Assembly: GCA_021818585.1 (NCBI GenBank) | Contig: JAKATU010000085.1 | Coordinates: forward strand, 53,883-117,882 | Direction: 5' to 3' | Source of the DNA: Acidobacteriota bacterium | GTDB taxonomy: Bacteria > Acidobacteriota > Terriglobia > Terriglobales > Acidobacteriaceae | Length of the DNA stretch: 64,000 nucleotides | Shown here: one piece after another, positions 1 to 7,780 of the stretch | Layout: the number at the start of each line of letters is the position of its first letter | How positions within the stretch are numbered: the stretch's first letter is position 1 | Position numbers and translations under genes: made by a program | Notes under the pieces: model-generated | What the model was told of the DNA's origin: nothing | The model's database searches: none | Seen by the model: only the letters and a program-made list of their open reading frames with translations

Positions 1-1069
1 CCGGCACGCGCCCCAGGATCAGATCCCGCAAAACATGCGCCGTGCCCGGCGCCAGCAGAATCCCGTTCCGGAAGTGCCCCGTAGCCACCCACAGCGTCGG
101 CTGCGCCTCGCCCGGCGTCAGCGACCCAATCACCGGCAGTCCATCCTCGCTCATCGGTCGCAGTCCCGCCCACGCAGGCCCGCGCGAAGCCCCAGCCAGC
201 GGCGGCCACAGCGCCACCGCCCGCCGCACCAGCTCCGCAATCATCGGCTCGCTCGTCGACTGGTCAAATCCCGTACTCTCCAGCGTCGCACCCACCACAT
301 AATTCCCATCGCCGCGCGGCACAATGTACAGCCCCGGAATTCTTAACGTACACGCCGTCTGCTCTGGTCCTCTCAGGTTCAGCATCACCAGCTGGCCCTT
401 GCGCGGCTCTACCGCCGGAGCCTGCTCCACCGGCGCGCGCCACGCGCCCGTCGCAAATACCACATGCCGCCCCCAAAACTGCGCCTCTTCTGTCTTTTCA
501 TCTGCCCGCTGCGCCGCCGTCAGACGATGCAAACCCTCATCCGCCTCCACCCGCAGCACCTGCGTATACTCGCGCAGCTCAATCCCCGCCGCCCGAATCG
601 CACCCGGCAATATCTCAGTCAAATCGCACGGATCGAGGCTCTTCTCTTCCATCACGGAGAACACCAGCTCGCCTACATTCAATCCCGGAGCCAGCTCTGC
701 GATCTCCTCCGCCGTCACCCGCCTGCCCGGCCCGTTTTCTCCATTCGGCAAACCTTCGAGCGTCTGCCGGCTCCGTATCGGAATCTCCCGCCCCGTCAAC
801 TCCTTCACCCGCGCCAGAAATGCCGGGTACAGACGCTCGCTGTAAACCGCCAGCGCATGCATCTCCGCGGGATTATGCGGATCATTCGCCGCCAGCATCC
901 CCGCCGCCGCCCAGGACGCCTCATGCATCGCCTGCTGCCGGTCCAGCACCACCACCCGTTGCCCGGCATCCCGCAGCGCCAGCGCGGCCGCAAGCCCGAT
1001 GATACCCGCGCCGACAATGGCTACGTCGTCAACATTCTCTGGTGCCTTGGGCTTGCTGCTGCCTGTCAT
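1..1069 (-). CDS. FAD-dependent oxidoreductase, ThiO/DadA-like (3' end outside window)
   Basis: Read on the minus strand from an ATG at 1069. The N-terminus carries a Rossmann FAD-binding fingerprint (VAIVGAGIIGLAAALALRDAG, residues ~16-36, here split as VAIVGAGIIG and LAAALALRDAG) followed by an acidic strand end (VVVLDRQ). Further motifs typical of glycine/D-amino-acid oxidases are ASWAAAGMLA and, near the visible end, GLRPMSEDGLPVIG and ATGHFRNGILLAPGT. That pattern fits glycine oxidase ThiO (imino-glycine for thiamin thiazole synthesis) or another DAO-family amine oxidase; no thi genes are visible, so substrate is open. The reading frame is intact and continues off the left edge, so the last residues are missing. 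A purine-rich stretch (AAGGAG) lies ~14 bases upstream of the start. Confidence 0.85.
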   Translation of the reverse strand, partial: MTGSSKPKAPENVDDVAIVGAGIIGLAAALALRDAGQRVVVLDRQQAMHEASWAAAGMLAANDPHNPAEMHALAVYSERLYPAFLARVKELTGREIPIRSRQTLEGLPNGENGPGRRVTAEEIAELAPGLNVGELVFSVMEEKSLDPCDLTEILPGAIRAAGIELREYTQVLRVEADEGLHRLTAAQRADEKTEEAQFWGRHVVFATGAWRAPVEQAPAVEPRKGQLVMLNLRGPEQTACTLRIPGLYIVPRGDGNYVVGATLESTGFDQSTSEPMIAELVRRAVALWPPLAGASRGPAWAGLRPMSEDGLPVIGSLTPGEAQPTLWVATGHFRNGILLAPGTAHVLRDLILGRVP

Positions 1070-1178
1070 CCTTCGAGCTCTCTCCTTTTGCTTGATCCTT
1101 TGTCCCGATTTTTCTTTATTGTAGGAGGTTGTGCGGCTTCGCAGGGTGAGCCAGCGCACATGCGAAAGGAACCGGAAC

Positions 1179-1994
1179 ATGCAAAGCGATCAAGATCCTA
1201 AGCGGCCTTCCAAATTATTGATCCTGCTGCTCGCCGCCGTCTTCGTCGCTGCCGTCTCCGGTCTGCTCTGGAGCTACTCCCTCGCCGGCCGCCTCACCCA
1301 TGCCGAAGCGCAGCTCGCCGCCACCCAGCAGCAGAACCAGCAGCTCGCCCGCGCGCTCAATCAAACCAACGCCAAACTGCGCATCACCTCCAACACCCTC
1401 GGCCAGCGCCTCGGCATCACCCAGCGGCAGCTCAGGCGTCGCGCCGACGACCTCCTCCATCGCCAGCAGGCTGCCGCCACCCGCCTCGAACAGCAGCAAA
1501 ACTCCACCCAGGCCCAGGTCTCATCCGTCACCACTGATGTAGGCGGCGTCCAAACCGACCTCAACCAGACCAAATCCCAGCTCGCGAACGACGAAGCTCA
1601 GATGAAAAAAATGCAGGGCGACCTCGGCGTCCAAAGCGGCCTCATCGCCACCAACGAGCAGGAGCTCCAGGTCCTCCAGCACATCGGCGACCGCGCGTAC
1701 TATCCCTTCACTCTCCAGAAAGGCAAAAAACAGGCCGTCGCCACCGTCGCACTCCAGCTCCGCCGGGTCAACGCCAGGCACAACACCTACTCCATCACCG
1801 TTTTCACCGATGACCGCAAAATCGAAAAGAAAAACCGCGCCATCGACGAGCCGGTCCAGTTCTACAGCGGCCCGCAGCACCTGCTCTTCGAACTGGTCGT
1901 CAACAAAATCAGCCACAATCAGGTCCAGGGCTACATCGCCACTCCCAAAAACGCCCCCAAACCCGCCGCGGTGGAACACGGCACTCCGAAATAG
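1179..1994 (+). CDS. Membrane-anchored coiled-coil protein, unknown function
   Basis: The frame is open from 1131, but the ATG at 1179 has a nearby AAAGGAAC and gives a protein starting MQSDQDPKRPSK, directly followed by one transmembrane helix (LLILLLAAVFVAAVSGLLW). Residues ~40-165 are Gln/Ala-rich with heptad-like spacing, predicting a long coiled coil (AQLAATQQQNQQLARAL, LRRRADDLLHRQQAAATRL). The C-terminal ~100 residues form a compact beta-rich region (YYPFTLQKGKKQAVATVAL, TYSITVFTDDRKIEKK). The architecture is a single-pass inner-membrane anchor with a periplasmic coiled-coil stalk and globular end. I do not recognise a named family. It faces the oppositely oriented oxidase gene across ~110 bases and is followed by the toxin-antitoxin pair. 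Confidence 0.75.
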   Translation: MQSDQDPKRPSKLLILLLAAVFVAAVSGLLWSYSLAGRLTHAEAQLAATQQQNQQLARALNQTNAKLRITSNTLGQRLGITQRQLRRRADDLLHRQQAAATRLEQQQNSTQAQVSSVTTDVGGVQTDLNQTKSQLANDEAQMKKMQGDLGVQSGLIATNEQELQVLQHIGDRAYYPFTLQKGKKQAVATVALQLRRVNARHNTYSITVFTDDRKIEKKNRAIDEPVQFYSGPQHLLFELVVNKISHNQVQGYIATPKNAPKPAAVEHGTPK

Positions 1995-2062
1995 AGCAAC
2001 AAACAGTGCCATCCATCGCAAAGGCCGGCCGCCTTCACAAAACCCTCCAGTAAAAGACGGGA

Positions 2063-2437
2063 ATGATGGCCAGCCAACAAGGTAACACTTGTGTTACCTT
2101 GTTAAAAGTGATCGAGATCAGGCAGTACATCGGCCCGGGCGATAAGAACTACTTTGAAGAGTGGTTCAACCAACTGAACGCCCAGGCTGCTGCCAAAGTA
2201 AGTACAGCTCTGGCTCGCATCAGTTGCGGAAACTGGTCTAACGTCAAAGGCGTCGGCTCCAGCGTTTACGAGTACCGCATTAACTTCGGCCCCGGATACA
2301 GAATTTATTTCGGGAAAGAGGGTGATCGCATTGTGATTCTGTTGGCAGGCGGCTCCAAGCAGCGCCAGCAGCAGGATATTGAAAACGCACACGAGCGATG
2401 GTCGGCATACAAGAACGCGCGAAAGGCGGCAAAGTAA
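2063..2437 (+). CDS. RelE/HigB-type toxin (phage Gp49-like addiction module killer)
   Basis: A 110-124 aa protein of the RelE/HigB superfamily: a charged N-terminal part (VIEIRQYIG..YFEEWFNQL), the central ARISCGNWSNVKGVGSSVYEYRIN segment (seen in two pieces: ARISCGNWSNVKGVG and VYEYRINFGPGYRIYF) and the closing ILLAGGSKQRQQQDIENA strand-helix are those of 'addiction module killer' proteins, which cleave mRNA at the ribosome. The start is unsure: ATG 2063 has an upstream GACGGGA, but a perfect palindrome (2079-2100) lies inside the first codons, so TTG 2099 or GTG 2108 could be the true start, which would match the usual family N-terminus. Toxin precedes antitoxin, as in higBA/Gp49 pairs. Confidence 0.8.
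   Translation: MMASQQGNTCVTLLKVIEIRQYIGPGDKNYFEEWFNQLNAQAAAKVSTALARISCGNWSNVKGVGSSVYEYRINFGPGYRIYFGKEGDRIVILLAGGSKQRQQQDIENAHERWSAYKNARKAAK
2079..2100. promoter_or_regulatory. Perfect palindrome, probable autoregulatory operator of the toxin-antitoxin pair
   Basis: Two perfect 10-base arms, AAGGTAACAC and GTGTTACCTT, separated by TT. The loop is too short for a good hairpin, so a DNA-binding dimer site is the better reading. It sits just before or within the first codons of the toxin gene, where an antitoxin with a helix-turn-helix domain would normally repress its own operon. No clear -35/-10 pair was found around it. Confidence 0.6.
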
Positions 2438-2442
2438 AACCA

Positions 2443-2766
2443 ATGGCACTCACCAAACTCTTCAAGGAAACCGTGGCATCCCGGATACAGCGCGACAAAT
2501 CATTCCGCAAGGAACTCCTGCGGGAAGGCGTCGAATCTCTTGTTCAAGGAGAACTCGATGAGGCCAAAATCCTCCTGCGCGACTTCATCCACGCAACCAT
2601 CGGCTTTGGCGCACTTTCAGAGGCAACTGAAATCCCGGTCAAAAGCCTCATGCGGATGTTCGGCCCGAACGGTAACCCGCAGGCAAAAAACCTGTTGCAG
2701 GTCATTGCCTACCTTCAGCAGCATGAGGGGATCAGGCTGCTCGTAAAACCGTCCAGGGTAGCCTGA
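2443..2766 (+). CDS. Antitoxin, helix-turn-helix DNA-binding protein
   Basis: 107 aa from the ATG at 2443, five bases after the toxin stop codon. The frame is open further upstream (from 2398), but that would overlap the toxin and lacks family similarity. The C-terminal half (SEATEIPVKSLMRMFGPNG, then NPQAKNLLQVIAYLQQHEG) is the degenerate HTH of antitoxins paired with RelE/HigB-like Gp49 toxins; the N-terminal half is a helical bundle (LLREGVESLVQGELDEAKIL). Expected roles are to bind and neutralise the toxin and to repress the operon at the palindrome at 2079-2100. Start codon chosen by the typical MALTK.F N-terminus and spacing. Confidence 0.85.
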   Translation: MALTKLFKETVASRIQRDKSFRKELLREGVESLVQGELDEAKILLRDFIHATIGFGALSEATEIPVKSLMRMFGPNGNPQAKNLLQVIAYLQQHEGIRLLVKPSRVA

Positions 2767-2785
2767 CAAACCCGCTCAATCCACC

Positions 2786-3175
2786 CTAAACATGCGGAGC
2801 AAGCCGCTTCCGCCGCCACGGCAGCAGCTCATCCGGATTCAGCTTCCCGCTCCACAGCCCGCCGGCCAGCACCACCAGCACGCAACCGCACAGCACCTGC
2901 CGCAGCTCATCATCGCGCCGCCGCCGGTCCTGCGCAATAAACTCAGCCAGCAGCGCAGGGCGATGCGCCGCCGCAAGCTCCTGGTTCAGGCGCTCTGCGT
3001 TGCAATATCGATGCTGGAAAAAATTCCATCCGGCAATCCCGAAAAGGATCACGGCCAGGCACAACGAGACTCCGGCAACCCACTTGCGCACGCGCTTGCC
3101 CTCTTGGGCCAGAAGTCTAGCACGGCTCCTCCACCACAAATCCAGCAAAAAATGCGCCGATCTCGTAACCCGCAC
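2786..3175 (-). CDS. Small membrane protein with two transmembrane segments, unknown function
   Basis: The open frame runs up to 3298, but that would overlap the upstream gene by over 100 bases; a GTG at 3175, 18 bases after that gene's stop, gives a 129-aa protein. It has two hydrophobic segments (WVAGVSLCLAVILFGIAGW and VLCGCVLVVLAGGLW) separated by a charged helix containing RLNQELAAAHRP and AQDRRRRDDELRQ. No family recognised. It is downstream of and probably co-transcribed with the single-pass protein at 3193-3804. The absence of a good ribosome site and the alternative start make this a moderate call. Confidence 0.5.
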   Translation of the reverse strand: MRVTRSAHFLLDLWWRSRARLLAQEGKRVRKWVAGVSLCLAVILFGIAGWNFFQHRYCNAERLNQELAAAHRPALLAEFIAQDRRRRDDELRQVLCGCVLVVLAGGLWSGKLNPDELLPWRRKRLAPHV

Positions 3176-3192
3176 GAAACTGGACAAGCCGC

Positions 3193-3804
3193 TCAGTGCT
3201 GCCAGCCGCTGCTCGTCGCCTTGCCCTTCAGCTTCAGAACCAGGTTGTTCTGGCTCTCCCAGCTCACCACAATGTGCAATCCCTTGCGGCTCTCCCATTG
3301 CTGCTCGGTGATCGGGTAGTGCAGCAGCAACTGCCCGCTCACCACCTGCCCCGGCTGTATGACCGTGTCCCGCCGCAGTTCCGGGCCCTTCTTCGGCACC
3401 ATCTGCGAGTAGGCCATGAACGCACGCTCAAAATTCTTCTGCCCCGCCGGGCCGTTCTCGTAGATCGTTCCACCCGGCACATACAGGTACGAGTCCAGGT
3501 CAAACACATGCTCCGGAGCCTTCGTCAGGTTCTTCAGCTTCACGTTCGCCAGCACAATCACCTCGTCAAAGGTCTCCGGCTGGCCGTTCACTCCGCCCGC
3601 GATAATCCCACCGCCGCTCACGTTATGAATCGGAAACACATCCAGCGACACAATCTGCCCCGCCGTAGTCGGTGGCGGCGTCATGAAGTAGTAAAACGCG
3701 AAGATCACCGCGGCAACAATGCAAAGGGCTGCGATAACGGAGACAGCGGCGGTCACGGCAGAGCCGCGTTCGCCAGGAGCGGGGGATCCGGTGCGCCAGG
3801 TCAT
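3193..3804 (-). CDS. Single-pass membrane protein with a predicted periplasmic beta domain, unknown function
   Basis: 203 aa from ATG 3804 (a GTG at 3828 in the same frame is the alternative). Residues ~15-40 form one transmembrane helix (VSVIAALCIVAAVIFAFYYF) after a short Gly/Pro/Ser N-terminus, then a soluble domain with strands such as ETFDEVIVLANVKLKN, HVFDLDSYLYVPGG and GQVVSGQLLLHYP. The pattern, where a TM anchor precedes an immunoglobulin-like 'effector of added strands' (..VKLKNLTKAPEHVFDLDSY..), resembles many secreted acidobacterial proteins, but I cannot name a family. It lies just downstream of... nothing in its own direction: polX ends 29 bases further upstream on the same strand, so it may be the tail of the polX transcript. 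Confidence 0.7.
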   Translation of the reverse strand: MTWRTGSPAPGERGSAVTAAVSVIAALCIVAAVIFAFYYFMTPPPTTAGQIVSLDVFPIHNVSGGGIIAGGVNGQPETFDEVIVLANVKLKNLTKAPEHVFDLDSYLYVPGGTIYENGPAGQKNFERAFMAYSQMVPKKGPELRRDTVIQPGQVVSGQLLLHYPITEQQWESRKGLHIVVSWESQNNLVLKLKGKATSSGWQH

Positions 3805-3832
3805 GCAGGAAGTGTAATCCCACCGCACCCAA

Positions 3833-5575
3833 TTAGGGGCGCGGACGCAGAGCGCCCAGGAATTTTTTCGCCGGCAGCGTGTTCAGCACGTCCTGCTTCG
3901 TCAGCCAGGCCCGCCGCAGCTGCCGCATTCCGTACTGGATATTCCCATAATGCGAAGTGTGGTGCGCGTCCGTGTTGATCACAATCCTGCAGCCCTTTTC
4001 ATGCGCCGTCCGCAGATGCACGTCATTCAAATCCAGCCGCTCCGGCGACGAATTCTGCTCCACCGCCACGCCCAGCTCCGCGCACCGGTCCAGCACCGCG
4101 CCAAGGTCAAAGTCAAACGGTTCACGCAGCAGCAGCAGACGCCCCGTGGGATGCCCCAGCACTCGCACATAAGGATTCTCCACCGCCCGCAGCACCCGTT
4201 CCGTCATCTCCTTGCGCGGCTGGTTGAAGAGCGTATGCACGCTTGCAATCACAATGTCCATCTCCGCCAGAATATCGTCCGGCAAATCAAGCTCCCCATC
4301 CCCAAGAATGTCCACCTCGATCCCCGTCAGCACACGAATGCGGCCTTCCATCTCCGCATCCACCTCGCGAATCTTCTTCATGTGCTCCCGCGCCCGCTTC
4401 GCGTCCAGCCCATTCGTCATCGCCAGGTTCTTCGAGTGGTCCGTAATCGCCATGTACTCATACCCGCGCGCAAGCGCCGCCTCGGCCATCTCTTGAATCG
4501 AGCAGCGCCCGTCCGTCGCCGTCGTATGCGCATGCACATCTCCGCGAATATCTGCCTGCTCCACCAGCTTCGGCAGCGTGTGCTTCTCCGCAGCCTCTAT
4601 CTCGCCCAGATTCTCTCTCAGGTGCGGCGGAATCCACTCCAGCCCGAGCGCCGCATAAATCTCCTCTTCCGTCCGCGCCGCCGCCACGGAACCATCCTTC
4701 ACCCGCGCCAGCGCATATTCGCTCAGCGTGTAGCCCTGCTTAAGCGCCCGCTGCCGCAGCGACACATTGTGCGACTTCGATCCAGTAAAGTACTGCAGCG
4801 CCGCCCCGTAACTGCTCTCCGGCAGCAGCCTCACATCCACCTGCATCCGGTTCCGCAAATGGAAGCTGACCTTGTTCTGCCCATGCGCCAATATGTCCGC
4901 AATTCCCGGATATGAAGCCACATACGCCGCTGTCTCCGTAGCGCGATCCTGCTCGCAAGCCGGGCCTGCAATCAGCACATCCAGATCACCCACCGTCTCG
5001 CGCCCGCGCCGGTACGACCCCGCCACCGTAACCTGCTCCAGACCCTCCAGACCGCCCAGATACTCGCGAAACGCCTCCGCCTCGCGATCCGCAACATTCA
5101 GCAGAAATCGCCCCGTGTGCTGGTGATACTCCTCGACCGCTTTCTTCAGGTTCGCAATCTGCTTTTCACCAAAGCGCGGGAGTCCCTCCAGCTTACCCGC
5201 CTTCAGCGCCGCTTCCAGTTGCCCCACCGTCGCGATCTGCAGCGAGCTGAACAGCAGCGCCACCGTCTTCGGGCCCATCCCCGGCAGCTTCAGCAGCTCC
5301 AGAATCCCCGCGCCGTACTTCTCCAGCAACTCCTTGCGCGGAGAAAACGTACCCGTCTCCTCCATCGCCGCAATGTTTGCGGCCATGCCCTTCCCGATTC
5401 CGGGAATCGCCTGCAACGACTTCGCATCCTGAGCAATCTCGCTCAGCGCCACCGTCGTTCCCTGCACGGCCTCGGCAGCCCTCCGGTACGACCGGATCCG
5501 AAACGAATCCCCTCCGTCGATCTCCAGCAGATCGGCAGTCTCTTCCAGCAATTGCGCTATCGAACGGTTATCCAT
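3833..5575 (-). CDS. polX: DNA polymerase X family / PHP 3'-5' exonuclease
   Basis: 580 aa, the usual length of bacterial PolX. The N-terminal HhH-type part is at residues ~1-110 (QAIPGIGKGMAANI, LPGMGPKTVALLF). The nucleotidyltransferase palm follows, with GSYRRG at 186-191 and DLDVL at 197-201, which supply metal-binding aspartates. From ~340 a PHP domain carries RGDVHAHTTATDG, AITDHS and VNTDAH-like metal-ligand motifs (VINTDAHHTSHYG). Such enzymes fill short gaps in base-excision repair and proofread with the PHP exonuclease. The start ATG at 5575 follows a 109-base nested inverted-repeat element (5590-5698), so the mRNA leader is likely strongly folded. Confidence 0.95.
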   Translation of the reverse strand: MDNRSIAQLLEETADLLEIDGGDSFRIRSYRRAAEAVQGTTVALSEIAQDAKSLQAIPGIGKGMAANIAAMEETGTFSPRKELLEKYGAGILELLKLPGMGPKTVALLFSSLQIATVGQLEAALKAGKLEGLPRFGEKQIANLKKAVEEYHQHTGRFLLNVADREAEAFREYLGGLEGLEQVTVAGSYRRGRETVGDLDVLIAGPACEQDRATETAAYVASYPGIADILAHGQNKVSFHLRNRMQVDVRLLPESSYGAALQYFTGSKSHNVSLRQRALKQGYTLSEYALARVKDGSVAAARTEEEIYAALGLEWIPPHLRENLGEIEAAEKHTLPKLVEQADIRGDVHAHTTATDGRCSIQEMAEAALARGYEYMAITDHSKNLAMTNGLDAKRAREHMKKIREVDAEMEGRIRVLTGIEVDILGDGELDLPDDILAEMDIVIASVHTLFNQPRKEMTERVLRAVENPYVRVLGHPTGRLLLLREPFDFDLGAVLDRCAELGVAVEQNSSPERLDLNDVHLRTAHEKGCRIVINTDAHHTSHYGNIQYGMRQLRRAWLTKQDVLNTLPAKKFLGALRPRP

Positions 5576-5589
5576 CGCACTCGATTAAA

Positions 5590-5698
5590 GCATTTTTCCT
5601 ACAGGTCTAGACCGAAGAGAGCAATCCGATGCAGCTTTTCCGTCAAGAAAAGCGGCACCGGATTGCATCCAGAAAGTTCGCAGTAATAGGAAAAATGC
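5590..5698. other. Nested inverted-repeat element (possible structured RNA leader or miniature element)
   Basis: Three concentric perfect inverted repeats: outer 12 bp GCATTTTTCCTA (5590-5601) with TAGGAAAAATGC (5687-5698); middle 8 bp GCAATCCG (5621-5628) with CGGATTGC (5659-5666); inner 7 bp GCTTTTC (5634-5640) with GAAAAGC (5647-5653) around a 6-base loop. A separate 10-base palindrome GGTCTAGACC is at 5603-5612. The element fills the gap between the small membrane protein (5747) and polX (5575), both on the minus strand. It matches no RNA family I know. No target-site duplication is evident, so neither an RNA nor a MITE-like origin is proven. Confidence 0.5.
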
Positions 5699-5746
5699 TC
5701 TCAAGCACGGATTCATCCCTGAGCGATGCTCACCCCCGACCGATGC

Positions 5747-6022
5747 TCATCCCGTCAGCGCCGAGGCCACCAGCACAATCAGGCTCAGCGTCAGCAACGC
5801 CACGCAAACATCCAGCGCCAGCACCAGCCATGTGCGCGGATCAATCTCCTTGTACCGCCGCCGCAAGTCCCGCCCACCCCGCAGCACCGAAACAATCCGC
5901 TCGCCCTCCGCCGCCTGCCGGTTCACCCGCGCCGCCATCACGCGCACAATCACCGCCGCCAGCAGCGCGGACCACGACGCAACCACCGCCGCAACCATCG
6001 GCAAACCTGGGAAACTCACCAT
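5747..6022 (-). CDS. Small two-TM membrane protein coupled to the Kdo hydroxylase gene
   Basis: 91 aa from ATG 6022. The start is fixed by overlap: the stop of the upstream gene and this ATG share one base (TGATG). The frame is open far upstream, but that part is low-complexity Gly/Ala and overlaps the neighbour out of frame. Two hydrophobic helices (MVAAVVASWSALLAAVIVRV near the N-terminus and WLVLALDVCVALLTLSLIVL near the C-terminus) flank a basic cytoplasmic loop (RVNRQAAEGERI, RGGRDLRRRYKEIDPR). Function unknown; translational coupling to a lipid A/Kdo-modifying enzyme suggests an envelope role. Confidence 0.7.
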   Translation of the reverse strand: MVSFPGLPMVAAVVASWSALLAAVIVRVMAARVNRQAAEGERIVSVLRGGRDLRRRYKEIDPRTWLVLALDVCVALLTLSLIVLVASALTG

Positions 6023-6945
6023 CAAACCAGCCGCGTCCCCGCCATCGTTTCCAGAATCCGCAGCGGAGATACCTCCGGCTTCACCAGCGCCTCCGGCTCC
6101 ACCAGCAGCGTCTGCTCCAGCGCATACTGCCCCGCCAGCACCGCATGCGGAACCGTATCCGTATACACCATCCAGCTTGAACCCGCCGGAAACTGCCACG
6201 GATACCGCGCCGTCTCCGACTGGTACTGGTCGTTCTCCTTCAAAAAGTTATGGAAGCGCATCATGAAGTCGTCATACGCCGTCCGCTTCAGAGAAGGAAC
6301 CGCCTTGCCCAGCCCCACCGCGCGCGCCAGTCCCTTGCCCATCCGCGTCGCCGCATTCCCCGGCCTGGGAGCTATCTGCCCCGGGGCAAACCGCCGCACC
6401 GTCTGCGCAAAAGGATCGCCCACCACCCAGTCCCGCGTCCGCTCTGGATGAATGTTATCGAAAAATCGCAATATCCGGGCCCCATGCGTCGGCCGCGTCG
6501 GAAATGCATCCGTGTGCAGCAAGTCATTCCGCCGCCTCCGCGGCAGGTCGCGGTTCTGCTCCTCCAGCGGACGAAAACTCGCATAATCCAGCCGCCAGCG
6601 CCGCTCGTACGGCGCCAGAAACCCGCTCAGAAAATCCACCACCTGCCGCGAATACCCGCGCATGATCCCATGCAGCCGCTCCACCGTGGCCCCGTCGCCG
6701 CCCTTCGCGTCCACGCCGCTCAGCTTGTCCATCTTCGGCTTGTACGCAATGTTCTTGTGCAGGCTGCTGCCCGTCTGCTGCTGCCCGCGCAAAAACGCCA
6801 GATCGTCTGCGGTAAACCGAAGCGGAGTTTCAGGAAAAAATAAAATATCCCCGCTCTCCAGCCGCGCGCACCAGTCGCGAGCCTGCTCCGCCGTCGCCGG
6901 CCGCCCATCCACCAGTTGCTCCAAAGGGATCGTCGCAAGCGCCAT
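6022..6945 (-). CDS. kdoO: Kdo hydroxylase family protein (Fe(II)/2-oxoglutarate dioxygenase)
   Basis: 307 aa. The LLHTDAFPTRPTHGARILRF segment (HTD at ~144-146), the N-terminal SGDILFFPETPLRFTADD and the late VPHAVLAGQYALEQTLLVE match Kdo hydroxylase (KdoO; DUF2843-type), which converts Kdo to Ko in the lipopolysaccharide inner core of Burkholderia and Yersinia using Fe(II), 2-oxoglutarate and oxygen. HTD plus a distal His (the one in VPHAV) would be the metal triad; RILRFF could hold the 2-oxoglutarate Arg. The family assignment is from recalled motifs; substrate in this organism is inferred. Divergent from the gene at 7031, with an ~85-base shared upstream region. Confidence 0.8.
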   Translation of the reverse strand: MALATIPLEQLVDGRPATAEQARDWCARLESGDILFFPETPLRFTADDLAFLRGQQQTGSSLHKNIAYKPKMDKLSGVDAKGGDGATVERLHGIMRGYSRQVVDFLSGFLAPYERRWRLDYASFRPLEEQNRDLPRRRRNDLLHTDAFPTRPTHGARILRFFDNIHPERTRDWVVGDPFAQTVRRFAPGQIAPRPGNAATRMGKGLARAVGLGKAVPSLKRTAYDDFMMRFHNFLKENDQYQSETARYPWQFPAGSSWMVYTDTVPHAVLAGQYALEQTLLVEPEALVKPEVSPLRILETMAGTRLV

Positions 6946-7030
6946 CGCCGTTGCCTCCCGTCAACCGGGTTGCGGCGCTGTGCAAACTCCGCGCTCCTCA
7001 ACTCGGGGTTTGCCCTAGAATACAAGAGTC

Positions 7031-7771
7031 ATGGACGACACCCACACTCAGGCCGCCTCCGCCACGGCCCTCCTTCCCGCCGTCGAGGTCACCCGCCAGG
7101 CGCAGGTCACCGAGGCCGCCAACGGCATCTTTTACGCCACCTACGGCGAGCTGCGCGCCGACGACGACGTTCTGCGCATCGTCGAAGCGGTCCCCTCCGG
7201 CATCGCTCCCGCGCTCCAGCGCCGCGCCTACTACTTCGTCCCGCTCGCCATCGCAGAAGACGATCAGGTCCACATCGCGCCCACCTTCACGCAGGACCTC
7301 AGCGACCGCGCCGTCTGCCACAAAAACCTCACCCTCGGCAGCGCCGAATGCACCTTCCTTTCCACGAGCCTCACTCAGGACCGCTTCGCCCTCGCCTTCG
7401 AATTCTTCATCAACGTAGGCCACCAGTTCGTCGAAGTGGCAGGCGTCCCCGCCAGCTTCCACGAGCTCGTCTGGCGGCAGGCCGAGTCCCAGGTACGCGG
7501 AGAAACCAGCCACGACGCATGGGAGTACCGCCAGCGCGCCCAGTCCGGCGACGAAAAAGCCAAGTCCCAGTTCTTCGAGGCCGCCTTCGCTGACATTCTC
7601 GCCATCTACATGCTCGCCTCCACCGTCGACTTCGACTACCACGACCTCCGCGAGCGCGAGTACCCGCTCCTCGTCGCTCCCGCGCTCGCCGAGCGCCTCC
7701 GCCACGTCGCCGCGCTCTTTCCGCACAATCACGGTTACGAATTCGAAATCCGCTACCGCCGCAGGAGCTAG
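7031..7771 (+). CDS. Conserved hypothetical protein
   Basis: 246 aa, soluble, acidic, no signal peptide or membrane segment. Visible landmarks are GIFYATYGELRADDDVLRI near residue 32, a mid-protein HKNLTLGSAECTFLSTSLTQ, and a His/Tyr-rich end (DFDYHDLREREYPLLVA, HNHGYEF). I do not recognise the family. A TAGAAT (-10-like, 7016-7021) sits 10 bases before the ATG, with AAGAG between them, so the leader may be very short. It is 9 bases upstream of ruvA in the same direction, so the two are probably co-transcribed. Confidence 0.75.
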   Translation: MDDTHTQAASATALLPAVEVTRQAQVTEAANGIFYATYGELRADDDVLRIVEAVPSGIAPALQRRAYYFVPLAIAEDDQVHIAPTFTQDLSDRAVCHKNLTLGSAECTFLSTSLTQDRFALAFEFFINVGHQFVEVAGVPASFHELVWRQAESQVRGETSHDAWEYRQRAQSGDEKAKSQFFEAAFADILAIYMLASTVDFDYHDLREREYPLLVAPALAERLRHVAALFPHNHGYEFEIRYRRRS

Positions 7772-7780
7772 ACCCACGCC

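Noticed and set aside
3950..4915. 321-aa plus-strand frame inside polX
   Set aside because: Arg/His/Leu-rich antisense shadow of a well-supported polymerase.
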